From: Methylobacterium sp. 2A
GTDB lineage: Bacteria; Pseudomonadota; Alphaproteobacteria; Rhizobiales; Beijerinckiaceae
DNA: 64,000 nt
Direction of reading: 5' to 3'
Assembly (NCBI RefSeq): GCF_009806555.1
Contig: NZ_VUOK01000056.1
Location: 31,581-95,580, forward strand
In this document: piece by piece, positions 9,631 to 18,286 of the stretch
How positions within the stretch are numbered: position 1 is the first letter of the stretch
How the letters are laid out: each line of letters starts with the position of its first letter
Made by a program: the position numbers and the translations under genes
Notes under the pieces: generated by a model
The model's database searches: none
Seen by the model: the letters and a program-made list of their open reading frames with translations, nothing else
Told to the model about the DNA's origin: nothing

Positions 9631-10341
9631 ATGGTCTGCGCGACGGCACTCGGCCTTCTCGTTGGAATGGCCGGCCTCAAGACCGCGTCGGCCGCCGACC
9701 TGATCGTCTCAGAGCCCGTCGGTCGGTTCCTGGCGACCTGCGAGACTCTCGCGCGGTCCTGCTACGCCGACGCCTGCGGTCGAGATCAGATCGATGCGGC
9801 TTCGGGCTGCCGAGGCCAGTGCCCAAGCTCGGTCGTGATCAGCGTCGTGCCCGCTGCCTGTCCGCTAACCGATCCGCGCGCGAGCATCGACGCCGCCGCG
9901 CGATCATCGTTCGTCCACGATGAACCTCGCCTATCCTCCGCGCGAGGTGCGGTCGAACTGGTGCTGAGCCGGCGCACGGAAGCGCTGACGACGGTGGCTC
10001 AGACCCTGCGCTACGCCGAGCGCGCGAGCAACGGAGCCTTCGCGGTCGAGCGGGTGCACGCCGAGCACCGGCTCGGTGAGCCGTATACCCGGGTTCACAT
10101 CTGCTACCGCCTCGGCGACCGATCGACGGCGCCGATCTGCAACATCGATTATCTCGTGACTCGCGATCCGCCGCACGTCGAGCCGGCCGACCGGTTCGAC
10201 GGCATCGGTCGCGACCTCGAGCAGGGTCCCCAGGCCTTCCTACGGGCCCTCGCCCGCGAAGCGGAGCACCAACAGCAGCCGGCCCCGCTGCAGGCGTTGC
10301 GTCGGGTCCTCGAGCCGCTCAATCCCTACGACTGGCGCTGA
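9631..10341 (+). CDS. Secreted cysteine-containing hypothetical protein
   Basis: From the ATG at 9631 the 236-residue product begins with a signal peptide (MVCATALGLLVGMAG, predicted cut after TASA). A region with seven cysteines follows (roughly residues 40-80; CETLARSCYADACG, CRGQCPSS), then a more polar C-terminal part with one CNID motif. The frame continues far upstream through the outer-membrane-factor gene, but that part is out-of-frame shadow; an ATG at 9457 is an alternative start. No family is recognised. Disulfide bonding in the periplasm is likely from the cysteine spacing. It follows the efflux operon by about 280 bases and may have its own promoter. Confidence 0.55.
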   Translation: MVCATALGLLVGMAGLKTASAADLIVSEPVGRFLATCETLARSCYADACGRDQIDAASGCRGQCPSSVVISVVPAACPLTDPRASIDAAARSSFVHDEPRLSSARGAVELVLSRRTEALTTVAQTLRYAERASNGAFAVERVHAEHRLGEPYTRVHICYRLGDRSTAPICNIDYLVTRDPPHVEPADRFDGIGRDLEQGPQAFLRALAREAEHQQQPAPLQALRRVLEPLNPYDWR

Positions 10342-10419
10342 CGGCAAACCCATCGCGCTCGCCGCCTCCGGTCCGGTGTGGGGTTCGAACGGCTTCGGAC
10401 GTCGCGCGACGCCGGCGCT

Positions 10420-10743
10420 TTACCGACCTGTACCAGATGTCGAACCGGTACCGGGCGTGACCGACTTGCCCCCCTGCGAGATGTTGGAGTTGCCGGTGCT
10501 GCCCGCAGGCAGCCCAGAACTCGTGCTTGAGGTACCCGGTGATGTCGCCCCGTTGACGGCGCCCGTGCCACTGACGCCGCTGGAGCCCGTACCACCGGTT
10601 CCAGAAGCAGAGCCGCCGGCACTGCCGCCCGCCCCAGCTCCGCCCGCGCCACCGCCGGCTCCGCCACCCGCGGCGGCTACACCGGCTACCATGCCGATGA
10701 CCATCAAGGCCGCGATCAGCGGCGTGCGGATATCGACTCTCAT
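10420..10743 (-). CDS. Small Gly/Ser/Thr-rich secreted protein
   Basis: A 107-residue product starts at the ATG preceded by a good ribosome site (GGAGG, 7 bases upstream). It has a hydrophobic signal segment (RTPLIAALMVIGMVAG) followed by a low-complexity tail of Gly, Ala, Ser, Thr and Pro with no aromatic residues. Such proteins are usually exported and disordered; no function is known. A longer frame to 10863 lacks a comparable ribosome site. It is convergent with the gene ending at 10341. Confidence 0.6.
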   Translation of the reverse strand: MRVDIRTPLIAALMVIGMVAGVAAAGGGAGGGAGGAGAGGSAGGSASGTGGTGSSGVSGTGAVNGATSPGTSSTSSGLPAGSTGNSNISQGGKSVTPGTGSTSGTGR

Positions 10744-10992
10744 TTTGCCTCCGGTCATGGCGTGGACGGCGCGTTCGAGACGCGCTGCAATCGAGCCAAC
10801 CGGACCGGGGATGGCGCTGTTCCGAGATCGGGGATTCTCACGATGTCGGTAGCCGCATCCCATATCTCATCGAAGCCTTTGTCAGCGCCGTGACGGCCAC
10901 CGCCAGCATGCCGATGCCGAAAGCGAGGCGTGCGACGACACGATGGGGCGCACGATCGCGGCAAACGCTGCGCACGGTGCAGGATCGTACGA

Positions 10993-11292
10993 TCAGAAGC
11001 CGGGCCACGCACCGGGGATCGTCTCGCCATAACCCCAACCTGTGAACGGCGGAGCGGATACCCGCTGCTTGGTCACAGGCGGGAGGTAGCTGGACAGCGG
11101 CCTGTGCACCTCCCAGTCCATCCAACCTCGCGCACGATCGGCGGCGGCCCTGCGTCTGAGCGTGAGGTCCATGTCACTTGCGCGTGAAGCCCTGTGATCA
11201 TGGTGAGCCTTGACGCCGCGCACACGTGCCTCGGCAGACACGTCTGTCAGAAACATGACGAGCGGGAGGACCATCACCGAAATTAGCCGCAT
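10993..11292 (-). CDS. Small secreted hypothetical protein
   Basis: The 99-residue product starts at an ATG 9 bases after AGGGA, a plausible ribosome site. The N terminus (MRLISVMVLPLVMFLT) is a signal peptide with a likely cut after VSA; the mature part is basic and His/Asp/Arg-rich (HHDHRASRASDMD) with several tryptophans near the C terminus. No family is recognised. It lies 117 bases downstream of the protease gene on the same strand and could be its operon partner. Confidence 0.5.
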   Translation of the reverse strand: MRLISVMVLPLVMFLTDVSAEARVRGVKAHHDHRASRASDMDLTLRRRAAADRARGWMDWEVHRPLSSYLPPVTKQRVSAPPFTGWGYGETIPGAWPGF

Positions 11293-11409
11293 CGGAGTTC
11301 CCTGCGCATGATATGAGGGGTAATCATCGCAGCACGGGCACGAACGGCATCGAGCCGACGGTCGCCTCATCCTCGCCGAGGCTGTGCCCGGTCGAGCGAC
11401 TATCCCCTC

Positions 11410-12078
11410 TCAACGGTTCGCCGTGGTGACGGGCGAGGTGACCCCGCCCAGCGACACCCAGGCGATGGCGTCCTGGCTCTCGCGCTTGACGAAGACATAG
11501 CCGGTCCGGTGCCAGGGTAAGATGTCGTTGGTCTTGTTGTCCAGGACGAGGTCGCCGCGATCGGTCAGCAGGGTGAGTACGGCGTGACCCTCGCCGTTGG
11601 CGTCCACGACCACGGTCATCCGCATCGCCCGGCGCGGCAGACCCGCCTCGGCGAGCAGATGGCGCTTCAGGAGCTGATAGTCCTCGCAGTCGCCGAAGCC
11701 GTCCTCGGCCAGGTTCCATTGATCGGCTACGTGCCAGTGGTCCATGTCGGTCATCGGCTGCACCGCCTTATTCACCCGGCGGTTGATCGAAACGATGGTC
11801 GACCAGGTCGCGGGCGTGAGGGTGATGCGGGCAGGCTCCGTGCGGTCGAGTACGCATTCGGCCGGATAGTTCTCGCAGAACGTCACCCATGCCGCGATCG
11901 GTCGGGCCGTTCCCAGAGGCTGCGCCACGCTCGGGGCGCTCGGCAGCGACGCGAGGGTTTGAGCCTGCACGGCGCCGATCCCGAGGCCGATGGAGAAGGC
12001 TGCCGCGAGGGCAGGCCTGAGGCGACGCGCGGCGTGGACCGAGACCGCATTCCGCCTCGTGAAAGCCGCAAACCGCAT
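11410..12078 (-). CDS. Transglutaminase-like cysteine protease (BTLCP, LapG-like)
   Basis: The 222-residue protein carries a signal peptide (about residues 1-40, cut near VQAQ) and the complete catalytic triad of the bacterial transglutaminase-like cysteine proteinase family: Cys131 in GDCEDYQLLKRHLL, His165 in GEGHAVL and Asp180 in LVLDNKTND. The founding member, LapG, is a calcium-dependent periplasmic protease that cleaves large surface adhesins and so controls biofilm release. Whether a LapA-like adhesin or LapD partner exists cannot be judged here; none is in the window. A 16-bp palindrome also present near the efflux/kinase promoters lies 129 bases upstream of its start, suggesting shared control. 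Confidence 0.88.
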   Translation of the reverse strand: MRFAAFTRRNAVSVHAARRLRPALAAAFSIGLGIGAVQAQTLASLPSAPSVAQPLGTARPIAAWVTFCENYPAECVLDRTEPARITLTPATWSTIVSINRRVNKAVQPMTDMDHWHVADQWNLAEDGFGDCEDYQLLKRHLLAEAGLPRRAMRMTVVVDANGEGHAVLTLLTDRGDLVLDNKTNDILPWHRTGYVFVKRESQDAIAWVSLGGVTSPVTTANR

Positions 12079-12601
12079 CGCCGAGACCCAACCGTTAAGC
12101 TTTCGTTAACGGAAGTTCTCACGCCGACGCGCCGGCGGCAATCCAGCGCTCAACGAAAAATTAACCCTGTGCGTAGCGCGGATAATATCGGTCGGCGCTA
12201 ATCGTCCTGTCAGATCTGACAGTATGCATAGCCTTTCCCGGGGACTATGAGAAACAGCTTGGATTTTATTGCAGGGATAAGGTAGAGCTTGAGTCCGGGC
12301 GTGTCGAAAGTCTGACATCCCAAACGCTTGCGCATTCCCAGCTCGTTTCGAGGATCTACGGTGCGTCCGACACGATGGAAGCGCCGTGTGAGGCGAGGCC
12401 CGATCGGCGAACGCCCAGGCTCGGCAGCCCAAGCCGACGTGAGTGCAAGAGGATGAAGACGAAATGCGTCGCGCTTCAACGTGTCGATAAGGTCGAGGTC
12501 AGAGTGTGACGTTCGTCCAGCTCCGACTGGTCGCATTCGGCCAGGCAGCTTTCATGGTCGGCTGCGCACGAACGCTGACGGAGCTGGGCATCGATCACTC
12601 A
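12079..12601. other. Intergenic region upstream of BTLCP gene
   Basis: About 520 bases without a convincing gene. The minus-strand frame over 12210-12536 has no ribosome site, domain or codon pattern to support it. The region holds the third copy of the palindromic operator and ends at the IS5 left end. Confidence 0.5.
12207..12222. promoter_or_regulatory. Palindromic operator candidate, copy 3
   Basis: CTGTCA-GATC-TGACAG is a fully palindromic 16-mer with arms identical to the sites at 2760 and 2890. It lies 129 bases upstream of the BTLCP start. The GATC centre makes it look most like a classical lux/rhl-type box. Confidence 0.6.
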
Positions 12602-13527
12602 GTGTCTGTCCGGCGACATATTGAGTGATGTAAGGGGTTTGTGATTCAAGGCGGCCTGTGTGGAGGCTGCTGATGTGGACGACCGAGAACCGGGCCCGCT
12701 ACGATCGAAGCGAGCTTCGGTATCCGAGCGATCTGACGGATGACGAGTGGGCGCTGATTGAGCCCCTGATCCCTCCAGCCAAGCGTGGCGGCGGCAAGCG
12801 CAGTGTCGACATGCGGGCGGTGGTGAACGGCCTGATGTACGTGCTGAGCACCGGCTGCCAATGGCGGGCGATCCCAAAGGATCTGGCGGCGCGCTCGACG
12901 GTTCACGATTACTTTGACCTCTGGGACTATGACGGCACGCTGGAGCGGATCCATCACACGCTCTACGTCGCCTGCCGGGAACGGATGGATCGGGAGGCCA
13001 GCCCGACGGTGGCCATCATCGACAGCCAGAGCGTGAAGGGCGCGGAAAAGGGGGGCGCTCGATCGACCCGCCCGGCTACGATGCGGGCAAGAAGATCAGG
13101 GGCAAGAAGCGCCACATCCTGGTCGACACGCAGGGCCTGCTGATGCACGCGCTCGTCCATCCCGCCGACATTCAGGATCGGGATGGCGGCGTGCTGGTGA
13201 TGGCCACGCTGTTTGGCCTCTACCCGTTCCTGCTCAAGCTCTTCGCCGACGGCGGCTACCAGGGACCGGCCTTCCAAGATGGCCTTCGCAAGGTCTGCCG
13301 CACCCTCACGGTCGAGATCGTCAGGCGCTCCGATCAGGCCAAAGGCTTCGCTGTGCTGCCCAAGCGTTGGATCGTCGAGCGAACGATCGGCTGGCTCAAC
13401 CGCTGCCGCCGTCTCGCAAAGGATTGGGAATGCAAAAGCCGGAAAGCACGAGCGTTCGTCCTCTTGGCCTCCATCCGCCTCATGACCCGAAAGCTCTGTC
13501 AGAAAACATCATGATGCCGGACAGACT
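12602..13527 (+). mobile_element. IS5-family insertion sequence
   Basis: The element is about 926 bp and bounded by near-perfect inverted ends: left GTGTCTGTCCGGC and right, read inward, AGTCTGTCCGGC. The 4-base CTCA occurs just outside both ends (12598-12601 and 13528-13531) and may be the target duplication, though the end bases align imperfectly. It encodes one transposase spread over two frames. It sits in an intergenic region and disrupts no recognisable gene. Confidence 0.85.
12673..13514 (+). CDS. IS5-family transposase, two frames joined by a -1 shift
   Basis: The first frame starts at an ATG 7 bases after GGAGG and encodes an IS5-type N terminus (LTDDEWALIEPLIPP, CQWRAIPKD) and the first catalytic Asp in AIIDSQSVKG. 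At AAAAGGGGGG (13046-13055) a -1 slip moves into the frame encoding GGRSIDPPGYDAGKK, then the second Asp (LFADGGYQG) and the Glu (IVERTIGWLNR). Without the slip the frame runs on with unrelated Arg-rich residues to 13143. Slippery A/G runs of this kind are used for programmed frameshifting in several IS5 subgroups, so the element may be active rather than mutated. Confidence 0.85.
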
Positions 13528-13679
13528 CTCAGAGGCGGACACAGGTTGGCAGCCTGCGTTCAGTCTCGTTGATGCATAAGGGCGGTTCACGCCGTCAGCT
13601 ACAGGCCTTACATATTTTTGCATGAAATATTATTTACTCGATTCTGATGAGGACAATGAATAAATCGTGCTGAAAAATC

Positions 13680-13991
13680 ATGCGCGGTATCGGATCCATG
13701 TATTATCGAGGGCTAACTCTGTTATTTTTGATATCAGGGATTGCTTTTCACACTGAGTCATGCGCTGCGCAGTACAACTCGGGGCAGCTGCGGAAATCGA
13801 TCGAACCGGTCTATATCAGGCCCACCTACGGTACCTATCACCAGTGCGGCGGCGCATGCCTGAAGAGCGGGTTGCTGACGTGGTTCTGCGAGGAGAACAC
13901 CGGCTGCGCCCTGAACTGCGCGATCGGTCCGCCGGTGAGGCGGTGTGTTACGTCAGGTAGCGTCATCGAGGATTTTCGCATTCTAAATTAG
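13680..13991 (+). CDS. Small secreted Cys-rich hypothetical protein
   Basis: The 103-residue product has an N-terminal signal peptide (YYRGLTLLFLISGIAF, likely cut near CAA-Q). The mature part contains six cysteines in close spacing (CGGACLKSG, CEENTGCALNC, C), consistent with a disulfide-bonded periplasmic or extracellular mini-protein. ATG codons at 13680 and 13698 are both possible starts. No family is recognised. Two hairpins, the second followed by T residues, lie directly downstream. Confidence 0.55.
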   Translation: MRGIGSMYYRGLTLLFLISGIAFHTESCAAQYNSGQLRKSIEPVYIRPTYGTYHQCGGACLKSGLLTWFCEENTGCALNCAIGPPVRRCVTSGSVIEDFRILN

Positions 13992-14041
13992 TTTTCGCAA
14001 AGTGTAGCTGAACTCGGCACGATTCAGTTCAGCGATGGATC

Positions 14042-14079
14042 GACGGTCCTGCGCGGATGCACAGGGCCGTCCGAGTTTT
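14042..14079 (+). terminator. Rho-independent terminator candidate
   Basis: GACGGTCCTG pairs with CAGGGCCGTC (10 bp with one U-G pair) around a 10-base loop, and CGAGTTTT follows. A second perfect 8-bp hairpin (GCTGAACT/AGTTCAGC, 14007-14033) lies just before it. Both fall after the small secreted protein gene ending at 13991. Confidence 0.55.
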
Positions 14080-14138
14080 GTATCTAGTATGGCCTTAACC
14101 CGTTACAGCGGTTGCCGGCGGAGCCACGGCAGACGGCT

Positions 14139-14621
14139 TCAAGTGGTCTTCCGGCCGCGCTTCTTAGGAGCTTCAGCGCCGACCGTAATTGTTGCCTTAG
14201 CCGTGGTCTCTCGGCGCTGACTGCCGAGACCGAAACTCTTGGCGAGAGTCGAGCGTTGCTGAGAATAGCTAATTGCTACTGTGGGATAGTCGCGGGGCAG
14301 ACCGTAGCGCTCGCGGTATTGCGCGACGGTCATACCATTGCCGGTGAGATGCCGCTTCAGTGTCTTGTACGGCTTGCCGTCGATGAAGGAGATTAGCGCG
14401 TCGTGCGTAATCGATTTGTGGATCTGAGCTGGGGTTGGTTTCTCGACCATCGGAGCTTCTGATGCGCCACCCTGGCGGAGGCCGGACAGAGCGGAGTAGA
14501 TCCCGAAGATCAAGCTTGGCAGCTCAGCCGCCGGCAGGCTGTTGTTCGAGATGTATGCTGCAACGACCTTGACTGTCTGCCGAATATGATCATTCCGCAG
14601 TGTGACCGCTTTCTCGTTCAT
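14139..14621 (-). CDS. MucR/Ros-family transcriptional regulator
   Basis: The 160-residue protein matches MucR/Ros regulators: an N-terminal oligomerisation region (ISNNSLPAAELPSLI), KPTPAQIHKSIT, then the DNA-binding core DGKPYKTLKRHL and the YRERYGLPRDYP signature. The start at 14621 has AAGGA 8 bases upstream. The zinc-finger Cys of Ros-type proteins is Ser here (ISFIDGK) and the second zinc-binding His is also missing (TGNGM), so it resembles the zinc-free members known from Mesorhizobium. MucR proteins act as broad H-NS-like silencers on AT-rich or acquired DNA. The flanking DNA is AT-rich. A paralogue lies at 47777-48295. Confidence 0.9.
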   Translation of the reverse strand: MNEKAVTLRNDHIRQTVKVVAAYISNNSLPAAELPSLIFGIYSALSGLRQGGASEAPMVEKPTPAQIHKSITHDALISFIDGKPYKTLKRHLTGNGMTVAQYRERYGLPRDYPTVAISYSQQRSTLAKSFGLGSQRRETTAKATITVGAEAPKKRGRKTT

Positions 14622-15056
14622 GAAGTAATCCTTTTTGGAGATCAAGTGCACAAATGACGCAATCTTCCTCCGAATTCAAGTAGAAATCTCATAATACAGA
14701 TTTGAAACTTACCTCCGACCATCTGCATAATCAAATTAGATATTTGCCGCAACATCTCGCTCACAATCATCTATCTCACCGGACTCTGTTAAATTCATGA
14801 AGGTGAGCCATATCAACGATAAACATTAGGCTGGGCAATAATTTCATCGTATTCAGTTTTCCGCTAGACACTGCGCTTCGAACGCCCGAGGTCTGCTCAG
14901 TCAGATCAAGCGCAATCGTAGATAAACTATCAAACCGGCTTCGGGACACAGCCCGTCACCGTCTGGTCACTGCCGCGGCCTGAGGCATCGTTGCAGCTAG
15001 ACATCAGTCTCGTTCAGCACATGTTAGTGGGCGCGATGAGTGTCAGGGAGGATGAC
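14622..15056. other. AT-rich intergenic region
   Basis: About 430 bases between the divergent MucR and dehydrogenase genes. It is clearly more AT-rich than its surroundings (14650-14900). No frame with support is seen; it should hold both promoters. Confidence 0.5.
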
Positions 15057-16319
15057 ATGCTAGGCGAAAGACGCCGACTGCCAGCTACTATCGCAGCTGG
15101 GGCAATTTTGTGGGCTGGAACGGCGCTGGCGCAAACCACCCCACCGTCTCAGCCGTCGACTGTCACTCAGCGCGGCCAACAGCTGCCGCCGGGCGACCCT
15201 CTGATCGGGCAGCCGGATAATCCAGATGCGATGAAGCTGGCTCCGGTATCTGGCCCAGTTCTGCCCACCCGTGCCGACAAGCTGCCAACGGCGATGCTGC
15301 ACGTACCCGAGGGATTCAAGGTCGAGGTGTTCGCCAGCGGGCTGCCGGACGCCCGATCCATGCGCCTGGGCGACAAGGGAACGCTGTTCGTCGGCTCGCG
15401 CGTGCGCGACAAGGTGTACGCCGTCGTGCCAGGCCCGAACGGCAACGTGGTCAAGGTGATCGCCAGCGGTCTGCATCGGCCGAACGGCCTCGCGTTCCAC
15501 GACGGCGCGCTCTACGTCGCGGAGCTGTCCAAGATCTGGCGATATGACAACATCGAGGCGAACCTCGACAGCCCGCCCAAACCCGTGCTGGTCTACGAAG
15601 ATCTGCCAACGGACGAGCCGCATGGCTGGAAGTTCATCGCCATCGGCCCCGACAACAAGCTCTACGTCCCGGTCGGCGCGCCCGGCAACATCGTCATGCC
15701 GTCATCGCGCCACGCGCAGATCCGGCGCATGGACCTGGACGGCAAGAACGTGGAACTGGTCGCGACCGGCGTGCGCAACTCAGTTGGATTTGATTGGAAC
15801 CCTGTTACCAAAGACTTCTACTTCAGCAACAACGGCCGCGACTGGATGTCGGAGGATCTGCCGAACGACACGCTGCACGTGGTCAAGGCGGGAACGACGA
15901 CGGCGCCCAACTTCGGCTATCCCTATTGCCATCAGGGCAACTTCACCGACCCTGAATTTGGATGGGGTCACTCGTGCGACGAGTTTGCCAAGCCAGCCGG
16001 CTTGATGGGCCCGCACGTGGCGACGCTGGGGATGCGGTTTTACACGGGCGATATGTTCCCGAGCAGCTACAAGAATGCGATCTTCCTGGCCCGTCATGGC
16101 TCGTGGGATCGTACGAAGAAGCTCGGCGGAGATGTCGTGGTCGTCAAGCTCAAGGACGACGGCACTATCGCATCGTACGAGCCGTTCCTGACAGGCTTTC
16201 TCCAGAACAATGCCTACGTGGGCCGGCCCGTCGATGTGCAGCCAATGCCGGACGGATCGCTACTGGTATCCGACGATTGGAACGGCGCTATCTGGCGCAT
16301 CACCTACAAAGAGCCCTAA
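15057..16319 (+). CDS. Sorbosone dehydrogenase-like PQQ-type oxidoreductase
   Basis: From the ATG at 15057 (GGGAGG upstream) the 420-residue protein has a signal peptide (TIAAGAILWAGTALAQ) and a six-bladed propeller of the soluble glucose/L-sorbosone dehydrogenase family: GFKVEVFASGLPDARSM, LHRPNGLAFHDG, LATGVRNS-like VATGVRNSVGFDW, and DDWNGAIWRI at the end. Relatives are periplasmic quinoprotein dehydrogenases oxidising aldehydes or sugars with PQQ and passing electrons to cytochrome c. The next gene is a diheme cytochrome c, which fits as electron acceptor. The substrate is unknown, and PQQ dependence is inferred from the family rather than shown. Confidence 0.88.
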   Translation: MLGERRRLPATIAAGAILWAGTALAQTTPPSQPSTVTQRGQQLPPGDPLIGQPDNPDAMKLAPVSGPVLPTRADKLPTAMLHVPEGFKVEVFASGLPDARSMRLGDKGTLFVGSRVRDKVYAVVPGPNGNVVKVIASGLHRPNGLAFHDGALYVAELSKIWRYDNIEANLDSPPKPVLVYEDLPTDEPHGWKFIAIGPDNKLYVPVGAPGNIVMPSSRHAQIRRMDLDGKNVELVATGVRNSVGFDWNPVTKDFYFSNNGRDWMSEDLPNDTLHVVKAGTTTAPNFGYPYCHQGNFTDPEFGWGHSCDEFAKPAGLMGPHVATLGMRFYTGDMFPSSYKNAIFLARHGSWDRTKKLGGDVVVVKLKDDGTIASYEPFLTGFLQNNAYVGRPVDVQPMPDGSLLVSDDWNGAIWRITYKEP

Positions 16320-16385
16320 GTGACTTGGCCGAGGTGAGACCTCCTCGCCCCGGCTTAATCACCCTCGCCCGCCATCGGACCCGCC

Positions 16386-16994
16386 GTGCGCCTGCTTGTT
16401 GGTCTATCAGCCTTGATCTTGCTCGATAGCATCGGCGTGCCGGTGTGTGCGCAGCCGGCCACGGAGCAGTTGAGTATCTGCCTCAGCTGCCACGGCGAAA
16501 ACGGCACGTCCCAAGCGGAGCACGTGCCGTCGCTCGGCGCCCAGAAGAGCGACTACGTAGTCGCGCAGCTGCTGATGTTCCGCGAGAAGCAGCGAATTGC
16601 TCCGCCGATGAACGATATGGCGGCAAACCTGTCGGATGATGATCTACAGTCGCTCGCCGAGGCAATCTCCAAATTGCCCGCGCCGGAAACTTCTGCTCCG
16701 ATCGAAGCTAAAGCGGCCGAAGAGGCGCGCGCACTCATCGCGCGCTATCGCTGCGGCTCGTGCCACGGTGCCGACCTCGCGGGGCAGGGACAGATCCCAA
16801 GGGTCGCTGGGCAGCGCGAGGACTATCTGACGGCCGCGCTTGAGGGCTACAAGAGCAACGCACGCCCTGGCTACGAGCCGGCGATGAACGAGGTCTCACG
16901 AGACATCAAAGATGAGCACATTCCAGTGCTTGCACGCTACCTCGCCCAATACCGCTCGGAGCAGAGTACGGCGGGGCAGGTTCCAAAACCTTGA
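16386..16994 (+). CDS. Diheme c-type cytochrome
   Basis: The 202-residue protein starts at GTG, has a signal peptide (VGLSALILLDSIGVPVCA) and two CxxCH heme sites: CLSCHGENGTS near residue 32 and CGSCHGADLAGQG near residue 121. Met residues in PMNDM and PAMNEV are candidate axial ligands. The two-domain layout matches cytochrome c553/c4-like electron carriers. It is 66 bases downstream of the dehydrogenase gene on the same strand, so it is most likely that enzyme's periplasmic electron acceptor. Confidence 0.9.
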   Translation: MRLLVGLSALILLDSIGVPVCAQPATEQLSICLSCHGENGTSQAEHVPSLGAQKSDYVVAQLLMFREKQRIAPPMNDMAANLSDDDLQSLAEAISKLPAPETSAPIEAKAAEEARALIARYRCGSCHGADLAGQGQIPRVAGQREDYLTAALEGYKSNARPGYEPAMNEVSRDIKDEHIPVLARYLAQYRSEQSTAGQVPKP

Positions 16995-17376
16995 ACGGGG
17001 TCGCGGGCGGTCAAGTTGAGCTCTGATAAGCCTCATGTCTAAGAGCATATCAACGAGTTAGAATGATAGGATTATCTATGGATTTATTTTGTCGATAAAA
17101 CGATCAGTTTTGCGTTGCTACGGATCGTTTGCGTAGCTTGTGTGATCGCCTGATGTTCACAGTCTCGGGACCACGGCGTCGAAGTCGCAAAGATGGTCTT
17201 GCCCGCATCGCATGTCTTCAGGGTATACGCTTCAACGGCCCTCTCCTCATGAAGCCTGATCACCTCGAGGACGTCCGCGAATTCCTCGGCTGGCGCGGCC
17301 TCGTCGAGTAGTTCTGCAGCATCCCATCCTGAATAGAATCAAGCGGATACCTCCTCACTGTACCGCCCGCGGATTG
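16995..17376. other. Intergenic region before the IS3 element
   Basis: About 380 bases with no gene I can support. A 60-codon frame (17129-17311) contains HLEDVREFLGWRGLVE but has no ribosome site and may be a remnant. The first 100 bases are AT-rich. Confidence 0.4.
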
Positions 17377-17395
17377 TGAGACACCGATCTGAAGC

Positions 17396-18286
17396 CTACG
17401 CGGCCAAGGCCGCGGGTGGAAGCTGCGCGGCACGAACGGCGGCTGGGGGTCGGAACCCGTGCCGCTCGATCAGCCACGTCTCATTGTAGAGGTCGCGAAA
17501 CGCCAGCAGCGCGCGACGCAGGTCCTCGACCGTGTCGAAGTGCTCCACCCACAGCAGGTTCTCCTTGAGCGTGCGGATGAAGCGCTCGGCGCAGCCGTTT
17601 CCTTCCGGTGCGCGCACGAAGGCGGGCGAACTCGCGATACCCAGGAACGCCAGCTCCGCCTGGAAATCGTCCGACATGTACTGGCTGCCGTGGTCGTGCC
17701 GGACACTCAGGCCGGAGGCGATCTCGGCCGTAAAGCCGCCGAAGCGCTGCCGCACACCCTGGCGGATCGGCTCCAGCGCCTCGAACCGTGTGGCCCGACG
17801 CGCCGCATGGATGCCCACGCACTCGGCCGAGCAGTGGTCGACGGCCACGAACACCGCGACCTGTCCCTCAGCCGTCCAGGTGGTGGTCAAGTCCGTGCCC
17901 CACATCGTGTCCACCCTCTCCGGGATGATGGTGCCGTCGTGATTGCGCGGGCCGCGCGGTGTGCCGACGCGAGAGGGGGCGAGCAGATCATGGGCGCGCA
18001 TCAGGCGCAGCACGCGGCGTTTGGAGGTGCGCACGCCCTTGAGGCGCAGCCGCGCCCAGACCTTGCGGTGACCCTCGCCGTGGAAGGGGCAGTCCGTGAT
18101 GATGGCGCGGATCTGCGTGAGCAGCGCCGCATCCGGCATCGGCCCGACTGGGCCGGGACGCCGCGACGGCACGAGCCGGGCGGGTGAGAGGTGCCGGTGG
18201 ACGGTAGCGCGCGACACGCGCCAGATCCGGCACACCCGGGCCAGTCCGTAAACTTTGCCGCTGGCAGGCGAGACGGCCCGGCTCAT
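17396..18286 (-). CDS. IS3-family transposase OrfB (DDE integrase core)
   Basis: The 296-residue protein has an N-terminal HTH_21-like region (LARVCRIWRVSRATVHRHL, GHRKVWARLRLKG) and an rve integrase core with the catalytic triad: Asp in MWGTDLTTTW, Asp in VRHDHGSQYMS and Glu in GNGCAERFIRTLKENL. It overlaps orfA by 4 bases in an ATGA junction, so it may be made by coupled re-initiation or frameshifting. It appears intact. Confidence 0.92.
   Translation of the reverse strand: MSRAVSPASGKVYGLARVCRIWRVSRATVHRHLSPARLVPSRRPGPVGPMPDAALLTQIRAIITDCPFHGEGHRKVWARLRLKGVRTSKRRVLRLMRAHDLLAPSRVGTPRGPRNHDGTIIPERVDTMWGTDLTTTWTAEGQVAVFVAVDHCSAECVGIHAARRATRFEALEPIRQGVRQRFGGFTAEIASGLSVRHDHGSQYMSDDFQAELAFLGIASSPAFVRAPEGNGCAERFIRTLKENLLWVEHFDTVEDLRRALLAFRDLYNETWLIERHGFRPPAAVRAAQLPPAALAA

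Noticed and set aside
12210..12536. 108-codon minus-strand frame upstream of the protease
   Set aside because: Overlaps the palindromic operator and lacks start signals.
17129..17311. 60-codon frame before the IS3 element
   Set aside because: No ribosome site, no homology seen, and it lies in otherwise empty AT-rich DNA.
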